In this document: positions 1-4,632 of the stretch, piece by piece
Position numbering within the stretch: the stretch's first letter is position 1
Layout: each line of letters opens with the position of its first letter
Program-made: the position numbers and the translations under genes
Notes under the pieces: model-generated
Told to the model about the DNA's origin: nothing
Database searches by the model: none
What the model saw: only the letters and a program-made list of their open reading frames with translations
Assembly (NCBI GenBank): GCA_946479665.1
Contig: CAMLGO010000052.1
Location: 1-6,205, forward strand
DNA length: 6,205 bases
Direction: 5' to 3'
Source of the DNA: an uncultured Candidatus Saccharibacteria bacterium
Lineage (GTDB): Bacteria > Patescibacteria > Saccharimonadia > Saccharimonadales > UBA6022

Positions 1-705
1 TTCTTATCGAAGCTTGGTTTGTGGCGCTGGCTGAAGCTGGCGATTCAGCTGATTCCCGATGGCGCGATGCTTATAAAAGGCGTGCCGCAACTGATTTTGC
101 TTATCGAGTTTACTGGTGAAACCGTGGACGAGGTGAAGTATAAAATTCACACCGCCAAGCAAGATTTGAAGCGATTCAATTTTACCTATATGGAAGAAGA
201 TGAGACGGAGGCGAAAGCTCAGAAGTTTTGGTTGATGCGCCGTGAAAGTTTCAACTTGCTTCGTAGCAAGGTGAAGGATAAACATACCGCACCGTTTATT
301 GACGATCTTATTGTGCCGCCCGCTCGTCTCACAGAATTCTTGCCGCAACTTCGCGAGATTATCAAGAAATACAAACTGCTCGCGACGATTGCAGGACATA
401 TGGGCGACGGCAACTTCCATGTGATTCCACTTATGAAGATTGAAGATCCGAAAGAGCGGGCCAAGCTCGAGCCGGCTATGAAGGAAGTGAATACACTCGT
501 CATTAACTACGGCGGTTCAGTCTCGGGAGAGCACAATGACGGTATGGTGCGCGGTCCATGGCTCGAGCAAATGTATAGCCCATCGGTACTTGGATATATG
601 CGTGAAATAAAAGCTTTGTATGACCCGCAGAATATTTTTAACCCTCATAAAAAAACCGATGCCGATTGGGACTTTAGCTTCAGCCATATTCGTCAGCACT
701 TTTAG
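1..705 (+). CDS. FAD-linked oxidase, C-terminal part (lactate/glycolate dehydrogenase type), 5' truncated
   Basis: The frame is open from base 1 to a TAG at 703-705, giving 234 residues; the start and the N-terminal FAD-binding (PCMH) half lie outside the window. What remains is the FAD-oxidase C-terminal domain, which shapes the substrate pocket. Visible family motifs are DDLIVP near fragment residue 101, HMGDGNFHV at 133-141 (the usual H-x-GDGN-x-H), GGSVSGEHNDG at 171-181, and YDPQNIFNPHK close to the end. These fit flavoproteins that oxidise 2-hydroxy acids such as D-lactate or glycolate. The chain stops about 20 residues after the NPHK motif, so it lacks the C-terminal iron-sulfur domain that some relatives carry. 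The substrate cannot be told from this half. The gene converges on the minus-strand operon and overlaps its last gene by 26 bases; it looks unrelated to the surface genes beyond. Confidence 0.88.
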   Translation, partial: FLSKLGLWRWLKLAIQLIPDGAMLIKGVPQLILLIEFTGETVDEVKYKIHTAKQDLKRFNFTYMEEDETEAKAQKFWLMRRESFNLLRSKVKDKHTAPFIDDLIVPPARLTEFLPQLREIIKKYKLLATIAGHMGDGNFHVIPLMKIEDPKERAKLEPAMKEVNTLVINYGGSVSGEHNDGMVRGPWLEQMYSPSVLGYMREIKALYDPQNIFNPHKKTDADWDFSFSHIRQHF

Positions 706-1885
706 CGAGTCGTCGTTTTATTGCTGGCGCCCTGCTGTGAAATAGGTTGGTCCACGTAGCATGCAAAACAGCAGCTATGATAATCACAGCATACACAAAC
801 GTAAAGAGATAAAACGGCGCAAAGCTGATCGGCAAAAGCAAAGTAAGGCGAATTTTTTGCAGACGCGGCGTACTAGAATCCGACCATAACCCGAGTAGTA
901 AGTAGGTACTTAGAATGGCAATGCCAACAAACAGAAGGACTGGCTGGTGTAAGACAGCCGCGAGAAAAATGAAGTAGCTTAGCAAAAAGGGTAGAGCGAC
1001 GAATAGATACCCTGCACTCAGCAAAAACACTAAAGATACTCCTATGACAAGCACTTTTTTGATGCCTCGCTGGCCTACGAAAAAGTACGCAGAGGCAAGT
1101 GTTTCGATCTGTCGGTGCACTGCCATGAATAGACTCGTAATGTCTGGATACTGGATCTTTGCCGCCGGCCTACGCACGACAACATCTTCAGCGGCGTAGA
1201 CTTTCATTGTCGAACGCATAGGGTGCGCAAGAAATACTTCTGCCCGGTAGAATGATGTATCAAGATTGCCGGGAGCTTGGGTACACTCGAGAGAGTTTGT
1301 GAGCTTATGCCAAAAATAAGTAAGAGCGTATACGTATGTTTGCAAGAGCCCGACGCTGCTATAGCGCGATGCAACGACAGGACGGGCGCGAAGTGTCGTG
1401 ATGTCTTTTTGCGTGTTGAAGTGCCATACGCTACGTTTTACGGCTGCTTCATCGAGCCTGTCGATGTCATGCAGGACAAGCACGATATCGCCGTGTCCGT
1501 AGCGACGATAGGCGGTGCGGAGACTCGATTCCTTAGGTTTTGCGGTCGTAAAAACATACATAGGACGAGTTGGTTTTGCAAGAGATTGAGTAAGTTTTTT
1601 CAGCTTTGCACGGCTGCGCGCATTACCTATGACGATAATCTCGAGATGGCGATATGAATTCATCTGAAGATACTCTAGTGTGTTTTTCGTCAGGCTACTA
1701 TCGGCACCAGCAATGAGTAGGATGGTGACAGCAGGGCGAGCGCGGTACCTACGAGCGTATGGGTGGGCCTTGAAGGAGTATCGACGTCGTATGTCCCGAA
1801 AATCATCAATTGTGACACCAACGATTAACCCGCCAGCTGCAATGACGACCGCGGATAGGCTAAGAATTAGCAATGAATCTATCAT
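680..1885 (-). CDS. Membrane protein with degenerate GT2-like glycosyltransferase domain
   Basis: 401 residues. There is an N-terminal membrane segment (about 3-25), then a GT-A-like region from about 51: PAVTILLIAG, a strand-turn pattern ending LEIIVIGNA (81-89), a D-I-D motif at 140-142 in the place of the metal-binding DxD, PGNLDTSFYRAEVF (205-218) resembling the acceptor-side segment of GT2 enzymes, and an ED pair at 233-234 where the catalytic acid usually sits. The C-terminal third has hydrophobic segments at about 276-330 and 345-375. This layout recalls processive GT2 synthases or GT2 enzymes acting on lipid-linked or surface acceptors. Two hallmarks are weak: no DDGS after the first strand pair, and no clear Q-x-x-R-W (HRQIETLASAYF near 257-268 is the nearest). 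Its ATG overlaps the sortase stop by one base (TAATG), with AAGGAAG 10 bases upstream. Glycosylation of the neighbouring surface proteins is inferred from position only. Confidence 0.68.
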   Translation of the reverse strand: MIDSLLILSLSAVVIAAGGLIVGVTIDDFRDIRRRYSFKAHPYARRYRARPAVTILLIAGADSSLTKNTLEYLQMNSYRHLEIIVIGNARSRAKLKKLTQSLAKPTRPMYVFTTAKPKESSLRTAYRRYGHGDIVLVLHDIDRLDEAAVKRSVWHFNTQKDITTLRARPVVASRYSSVGLLQTYVYALTYFWHKLTNSLECTQAPGNLDTSFYRAEVFLAHPMRSTMKVYAAEDVVVRRPAAKIQYPDITSLFMAVHRQIETLASAYFFVGQRGIKKVLVIGVSLVFLLSAGYLFVALPFLLSYFIFLAAVLHQPVLLFVGIAILSTYLLLGLWSDSSTPRLQKIRLTLLLPISFAPFYLFTFVYAVIIIAAVLHATWTNLFHSRAPAIKRRLAKSADEYG

Positions 1886-2511
1886 TATTTTGTAACTTCC
1901 TTAAGGCTGAACGTAAACATGGTTCGCCATTCACTCACGCTACCCGTGCATGTCTGTACTGTGAGAATAGGAGGGCCAGTATAGCTAAAGATACTGGTGT
2001 CGTCAGGCGTTAAGTTGCGCGACGACTGAAATGAATACGTAAATACGTGTCCATTGTCTGTGTAGACTTGGGCGAGCGACCCGGCAGCAGGCGGTCGCTG
2101 GGCGAGTGGTCCCAGGACTTGGTTGGTGGCGTGGCCGTAGATTAACGTATTGCCCGAATAATTATTTGCCAGCATGGTCATCATGGCATATTGCAGGTGG
2201 GATGGGCTAAGTGTCCATGAGCCATTCGTCTCGTTGTAGTAGCCTTCATCAACTGGCAGGTCGATGGCTGAGCTGGCAATCACGAGTCGGACTGGCTTGC
2301 CCGACATGAGTATGAAGGCTGGTGCTGTCATACTCTTTGGCTCGGATCTTTGCGGTAGAGATATGGCAACTGGTGCTTTGGCTAGGACGGTCGATCGAGG
2401 TGGATATGCACTGGCGGTCACATACCACACGAAGCCGACCGTCCCGAGATATAAGCCTCCGGTTATAAGAGAAAAGCGGAGCTTTTGCATCCATGTCGCC
2501 GGAGTTGTCAT
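1885..2511 (-). CDS. Sortase (short, class F/D-like; class uncertain)
   Basis: 208 residues. It is a membrane-anchored cysteine transpeptidase that would cut a C-terminal LPxT-type signal and join the substrate to a surface amine. One membrane segment lies at about 16-34, followed by a linker and a catalytic domain from about 65. The triad is visible: His127 in IYGHATN, Cys188 in LTVQTCTG, and Arg196 in SEWRTMF, eight residues after the cysteine, as in the sortase family. The length and the single N-terminal anchor suit the small sortases of actinobacteria and Saccharibacteria, but class assignment by eye is weak. The ATG at 2511 is preferred because an AGG lies 5 bases upstream, while the next Met (residue 8) has no ribosome site. 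It sits 6 bases after an LPNTS-bearing protein, so that protein is its obvious substrate, and its stop overlaps the start of the glycosyltransferase-like gene. Confidence 0.9.
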   Translation of the reverse strand: MTTPATWMQKLRFSLITGGLYLGTVGFVWYVTASAYPPRSTVLAKAPVAISLPQRSEPKSMTAPAFILMSGKPVRLVIASSAIDLPVDEGYYNETNGSWTLSPSHLQYAMMTMLANNYSGNTLIYGHATNQVLGPLAQRPPAAGSLAQVYTDNGHVFTYSFQSSRNLTPDDTSIFSYTGPPILTVQTCTGSVSEWRTMFTFSLKEVTK

Positions 2512-2517
2512 GGCTAC

Positions 2518-3078
2518 CTACTTCAGTGCAAGGCGACGATAGGCGGCCATGCCGAGTCGCGATGCGATAAAGAGAGTGGCTAGGCTGGTGCCACCTATCA
2601 AGGCATTGTCAAGCAGGGCATTGCTACTGGTGTTTGGCAGTGCTGCTACTGTCTTGGCTGCTTCGGCAGGTGCCCCCGCGCCCAAGCCGCCGACCGGCTG
2701 AGATGGTGCTGGTGTCTCTGGTGTGACGGCTGCAGGCTGTGCTGCACATGTGGCACCAATTTGAACGGTTGTCCCGTTTTCGTTGGTCGCACTGCCGGTG
2801 ATTGAGCTGCCGCCGGTTGTATTGCCAGAATTATTGGCGTTGCCCGAGCTGCCTGTTTGGGAATTGTTATTTACGACGTAAATATTATTTGAGCAGGTGA
2901 CATGAACGTCTGTAGAGCTGACGCACTCAATTGTATTAAGCGAGTCCGGCCCCGTATTAGTGATAGTCGCCTGACCATCTTCACATGTAACTGGTGGGGT
3001 TTCTTGCGCACTCGCAACGCCACCTATAAATACTAAACTTGCTATTACTGCCACGAAACCTCGCATGTATCGTTTCAT
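2518..3078 (-). CDS. Exported sortase substrate with TGPDS / SGNA module and LPNTS sorting signal
   Basis: 186 residues. A basic N-terminus (MKRYMR) and hydrophobic core end in ASA-QE, a signal peptidase I site near residue 24. The mature part has a module at about 41-107, beginning NTGPDSLNTI and ending in an SGNANNSGNTTGG...TGSA stretch that matches the signature of the two repeat proteins downstream of the divergent promoter. A Pro/Ala/Gly linker (112-143) leads to LPNTS at 147-151, a hydrophobic stretch (about 155-180) and a YRRLALK tail, which together form a cell-wall sorting signal with Ser in place of the usual Gly. Four cysteines (32, 52, 62, 111) suggest disulfides; the other two module proteins have none in their mature parts. 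GGAGGT sits 6 bases before the ATG. As first gene of the sortase operon it is probably the anchor or base of the surface structure; that role is inference. Confidence 0.88.
   Translation of the reverse strand: MKRYMRGFVAVIASLVFIGGVASAQETPPVTCEDGQATITNTGPDSLNTIECVSSTDVHVTCSNNIYVVNNNSQTGSSGNANNSGNTTGGSSITGSATNENGTTVQIGATCAAQPAAVTPETPAPSQPVGGLGAGAPAEAAKTVAALPNTSSNALLDNALIGGTSLATLFIASRLGMAAYRRLALK
2521..2640 (-). other. C-terminal sorting signal (LPNTS, hydrophobic stretch, basic tail)
   Basis: Residues 147-186: LPNTS, then a hydrophobic segment at about 155-180 and the tail YRRLALK. Ser replaces Gly at the last motif position, and an Arg (174) interrupts the hydrophobic stretch. The sortase gene 6 bases downstream supports the assignment. 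Confidence 0.75.
2758..2958 (-). repeat. Single module copy in the LPNTS sortase substrate
   Basis: Residues 41-107. NTGPDSLNTI at 41-50 is nearly identical to NTGPDSYNTI in the two-repeat protein. The signature at 78-97 (bases 2788-2847) departs from the consensus at two positions: Asn for Val at position 6 and Ser for Ala at position 15. Confidence 0.75.
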
Positions 3079-3084
3079 ATTCGT

Positions 3085-3090
3085 ACCTCC
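3085..3090 (-). promoter_or_regulatory. Ribosome binding site of the LPNTS protein
   Basis: GGAGGT on the minus strand lies 6 bases before the ATG at 3078-3076. It is a near-perfect Shine-Dalgarno sequence and fixes this start over any internal Met. Confidence 0.8.
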
Positions 3091-3112
3091 GCGTTACACT
3101 TGGTATGTCTTC

Positions 3113-3141
3113 GTTATACATCAACTTAATTTCCGCCACAA
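3113..3141 (-). promoter_or_regulatory. Candidate sigma70-type promoter for the sortase operon
   Basis: On the minus strand TTGTGG (3141-3136) and TATAAC (3118-3113) are separated by exactly 17 bases. The -10 matches the consensus at five of six positions and the -35 at three (TTG). Transcription would start near 3106, leaving a leader of about 28 bases before the ATG at 3078 that contains the GGAGGT site. No other pair of comparable quality was seen upstream of this gene. Confidence 0.55.
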
Positions 3142-3195
3142 TAGTAAAAAATAGCCACATCATATCTTATGAGAAGGGTAAAATAAAATGCATTA

Positions 3196-3215
3196 TATGT
3201 GAGAATCTTCACATA
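3196..3215. promoter_or_regulatory. Perfect 7-bp palindrome with CRP/FNR-type geometry (TATGTGA-N6-TCACATA)
   Basis: The arms TATGTGA (3196-3202) and TCACATA (3209-3215) are exact reverse complements around a 6-base spacer. TGTGA-N6-TCACA is the classic half-site arrangement bound by CRP-family regulators. The centre (3205.5) lies about 100 bases upstream of the likely start of the minus operon. On the plus strand it would be at about -41.5 if TATTCT (3235-3240) is the -10, or about -58 if TATATG (3252-3257) is; neither plus-strand -10 is strong. It is therefore placed to control one or both divergent operons. Whether this organism has a CRP homologue is not visible here; a hairpin in RNA is the alternative. 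Confidence 0.55.
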
Positions 3216-3270
3216 CCATAGCCATAATTAGGCCTATTCTAAATATGTCTTTATATGCGATTGAGTGGAG

Positions 3271-3275
3271 AGGAG
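3271..3275 (+). promoter_or_regulatory. Ribosome binding site deciding the ATG at 3283
   Basis: AGGAG lies 7 bases before the ATG at 3283. It falls downstream of the in-frame GTG at 3265 and so argues that the shorter, 177-residue protein is the real product. Confidence 0.7.
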
Positions 3276-3282
3276 CGACATC

Positions 3283-3816
3283 ATGTGGAGTTATTCAAAA
3301 CCATCAATATATCGCCTCAGAAAAAATGGTGTGCATCGTAGTGCGTATTTTTTGACAAGAAGCAAGTCCGTTGCGGCACTGCGCGTGGGCGTGCTGTTGT
3401 TTATAGTTGCTATAGCTTCTGCACTCGGCTGGTACTCAAGCTCGGCATCAAAGCCAGCAGCGACGGCAGATGTTACGCGTGATGAGACATCGTTGAATGC
3501 ACAAAAGGTCGAGGCGCCAAAGCCTGCAGCGACCGATTCTGTCAATTCAGTAGATGCCAGTTTGCAAGTGACCCAGTCGGAGGCTGCGAAAGAGCCGGTT
3601 GTTGAGACAAAACTCAACATCAATTCGGAACCGGTAACGATTCCGGATCATGGATCAGTCCATAGGGTTATTCAGAATGACAAGGGCACAACAACTGTTG
3701 ATGTCTCTGTCGACTCACAAGCTAGCGGCTCTAGCGATAAAAGCACCTCGATGAATGTAGAGGTGAACTCGAGTAGTCAAGTCGACTCAAGTACTGGCAG
3801 CAAAGAAGGGCCATAA
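3283..3816 (+). CDS. Single-pass membrane protein with Ser/Thr/Ala-rich external region, function unknown
   Basis: 177 residues from the ATG at 3283. An in-frame GTG at 3265 would add six residues, but AGGAG at 3271-3275 lies 7 bases before the ATG and would fall inside the longer form. Residues 1-30 are basic and probably cytoplasmic (RLRKNGVHRS), 31-50 form one membrane helix ending ALGWYSSS, and the rest is an outer region rich in Ser, Ala, Thr and Val. KPAAT occurs at 57-61 and again at 80-84, marking a degenerate 23-residue duplication. The last 70 residues alternate polar and hydrophobic positions (VHRVI, TTTVDVSVD, MNVEVN), suggesting beta structure. There is no cysteine, no sorting signal and no TGPDS or SGNA signature, so it does not share the module of its neighbours. 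I do not recognise a family. An accessory or membrane anchor for the surface proteins that follow is possible but unproven. Confidence 0.8.
   Translation: MWSYSKPSIYRLRKNGVHRSAYFLTRSKSVAALRVGVLLFIVAIASALGWYSSSASKPAATADVTRDETSLNAQKVEAPKPAATDSVNSVDASLQVTQSEAAKEPVVETKLNINSEPVTIPDHGSVHRVIQNDKGTTTVDVSVDSQASGSSDKSTSMNVEVNSSSQVDSSTGSKEGP
3451..3588 (+). repeat. Degenerate 23-residue tandem duplication (KPAAT repeats)
   Basis: Within the membrane protein, residues 57-79 and 80-102 both start with KPAAT and share scattered Val, Ser and Leu positions; the second copy ends before KEPVVET. It probably acts as a flexible stalk. Only the KPAAT block is exact, so the duplication is old or partly convergent. 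Confidence 0.5.
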
Positions 3817-3831
3817 GTGGCCCTCTTCTTT
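3802..3831 (+). terminator. Hairpin overlapping the stop codon of the membrane-protein gene
   Basis: GGGCCA (3808-3813) pairs with TGGCCC (3818-3823) around a TAAG loop. AAAGAA (3802-3807) then pairs with TTCTTT (3826-3831), leaving a 2-base TC bulge. The stop codon TAA is in the loop. The 3' arm is U-rich at its end, but no long U tract follows, so this may be a weak terminator, an attenuator or a processing and stability hairpin rather than a full stop. Confidence 0.5.
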
Positions 3832-3840
3832 GTGGTCATT

Positions 3841-3883
3841 CGACCCGGAAAGTACAGTCTTTCAGGGTCGGGTGAACACCCGA
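3841..3883 (+). promoter_or_regulatory. Two overlapping, mutually exclusive hairpins in the leader of the two-repeat gene
   Basis: Hairpin A: CGACCC (3841-3846) pairs with GGGTCG (3865-3870), with an inner GAAAG/CTTTC stem and a TACAGT loop. Hairpin B: TCGGGTG (3868-3874) pairs with CACCCGA (3877-3883) over a 2-base loop. They share bases 3868-3870, so both cannot form fully at once. The pair ends 18 bases before the AAGGAGG site. This could be a regulatory leader, an RNA-stabilising 5' structure or a DNA operator. No known riboswitch class is recognised. Confidence 0.45.
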
Positions 3884-3901
3884 AGGTACTATTTATAACC
3901 A

Positions 3902-3908
3902 AAGGAGG
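3902..3908 (+). promoter_or_regulatory. Strong ribosome binding site of the two-repeat protein
   Basis: AAGGAGG lies 6 bases before the ATG at 3915, in an A-rich unstructured context (ATAATA). It is the strongest translation signal in the window, consistent with an abundant product. Confidence 0.8.
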
Positions 3909-3914
3909 ATAATA

Positions 3915-4508
3915 ATGAAAACTCAAAAAACAATAGGTGCCGCGGTGCTCTCATTGAGCCTCTTAGTTGGCCTTAGTGGTTTTGCAGGGGCGGTCTCGGG
4001 TTCCGTAAGCAATACGGGTCCTGACTCTTACAATACGATTAAGAGCGAGACAAACAAAAGGGTAAGGGTGTACAACAACAATAGGTTGAGGGTTGACAAT
4101 GACAACCGGCAGAGTGCACACACTGGTGATGCCAAGGTTATTGACAACACCACGGGTGGCGATGCAAGAACTGGCGCAGCCTCAAATGCAAACTCATTGA
4201 ATGTCTCGGCGACAGTCAATAATGCTTCTTCGGCCTCAGCTTGGGCTGGTGTCGGCGGTGGCGGTGGCGGTAGTAATCACGCAACTATCAACCAGACAGG
4301 CCCTGATTCTACAAACAAAATTAAGTTTGAGGATACCACAAGAGTAACTGTTAATAACACCAACAACGTTAACGTTGATAACGATAATCACCAAACGGCA
4401 ACCTCTGGTGATGCCAAAGTTATCCATAATACAACTGGTGGTGATGCAGTAACGGGAAATGCCTCTAACACCAACAACACAACAGTCAAATTAGACGTTC
4501 GCAACTAG
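3915..4508 (+). CDS. Secreted two-repeat protein with TGPDS / SGDA modules (candidate surface or fibre subunit)
   Basis: 197 residues. The signal peptide (about 1-26) ends at AGA-V. The mature chain is two copies of one domain, residues 33-103 and 127-197, offset by exactly 94 residues with no gap and roughly 60% identical by eye. Each opens with TGPDSxNxI, continues through alternating Asn/Val stretches (RVTVNN, NVNVDNDN) and ends in the signature SGDAKVxxNTTGGDAxTGxASN. A glycine-rich linker (GVGGGGGGS, 112-120) separates them. The alternation of small polar and branched residues suggests beta-solenoid or stacked beta structure. There is no cysteine, no membrane segment after the signal and no sorting motif, so it should be released or join other proteins. 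AAGGAGG lies 6 bases before the ATG, an ideal ribosome site that suggests high output. The same module occurs once in the sortase substrate and four times (shortened) in the next gene. No family name is assigned. Confidence 0.87.
   Translation: MKTQKTIGAAVLSLSLLVGLSGFAGAVSGSVSNTGPDSYNTIKSETNKRVRVYNNNRLRVDNDNRQSAHTGDAKVIDNTTGGDARTGAASNANSLNVSATVNNASSASAWAGVGGGGGGSNHATINQTGPDSTNKIKFEDTTRVTVNNTNNVNVDNDNHQTATSGDAKVIHNTTGGDAVTGNASNTNNTTVKLDVRN
4011..4223 (+). repeat. Module copy 1 in the two-repeat protein
   Basis: Residues 33-103. It opens with TGPDSYNTI and carries the 20-residue signature at residues 70-89 (bases 4122-4181), with every consensus position satisfied. It is aligned to copy 2 without gaps at an offset of 94 residues. 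Confidence 0.85.
4293..4505 (+). repeat. Module copy 2 in the two-repeat protein
   Basis: Residues 127-197. It opens with TGPDSTNKI and carries the signature at residues 164-183 (bases 4404-4463). It differs from copy 1 mainly by Arg/Lys to Thr/Asn changes in the middle third, so copy 1 is more basic. Confidence 0.85.
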
Positions 4509-4519
4509 TAGTCTCTAGT

Positions 4520-4536
4520 ACAATCGTACGTATTGT
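4520..4536. repeat. Near-perfect palindrome after the two-repeat gene
   Basis: ACAAT (4520-4524) and ATTGT (4532-4536) flank CGTACG, itself a palindrome, with one extra T on the right. It lies between the stop codon and the terminator. It could be a protein-binding site or a minor 3' RNA hairpin; nothing decides between these. Confidence 0.35.
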
Positions 4537-4549
4537 GACAGGTGTGTAT

Positions 4550-4597
4550 TCGGGGAGACCGATCTGCGAGATCCTCCCCGACCTAGCAATTATTTTT
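4550..4597 (+). terminator. Intrinsic terminator between the two-repeat and large-repeat genes
   Basis: TCGGGGAG (4550-4557) pairs with CTCCCCGA (4574-4581). Inside, GATCT pairs with AGATC over a GCG loop, leaving a 3-base ACC bulge. A U-rich run (ATTATTTTT) follows within about 8 bases. Only 35 bases separate its end from the ATG at 4633, with no convincing promoter there, so the large gene probably depends on read-through or on a promoter I cannot recognise. Confidence 0.75.
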
Positions 4598-4620
4598 CAG
4601 CAGCAATTGTAACTCGGGAA

Positions 4621-4626
4621 AAGGAG
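4621..4626 (+). promoter_or_regulatory. Ribosome binding site of the large repeat protein
   Basis: AAGGAG lies 6 bases before the ATG at 4633 and fixes the start directly ahead of a good signal peptide. Confidence 0.75.
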
Positions 4627-4632
4627 TGTGTT

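Noticed and set aside
680..1885. Assigning a specific polysaccharide synthase name
   Set aside because: Key GT2 motifs are missing, so naming a product would be a guess.
3039..3221. 60-residue plus-strand reading frame across the divergent intergenic region
   Set aside because: It begins inside the antisense of the LPNTS gene, has no ribosome site and covers the promoter and palindrome; its composition shows nothing protein-like.
3229..3236. TAGGCCTA palindrome
   Set aside because: An 8-base palindrome alone is expected by chance, and nothing around it extends the symmetry.
3265..3282. GTG start adding six residues to the membrane protein
   Set aside because: No Shine-Dalgarno lies before it, whereas AGGAG is ideally placed for the ATG at 3283.
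3841..3883. Known riboswitch
   Set aside because: The stems do not match the conserved core of any class I can recall, and the region is short.
3894..3899. TATAAC as a -10 box for the two-repeat gene
   Set aside because: Transcription would start inside the ribosome site, and no -35 lies at the right distance.
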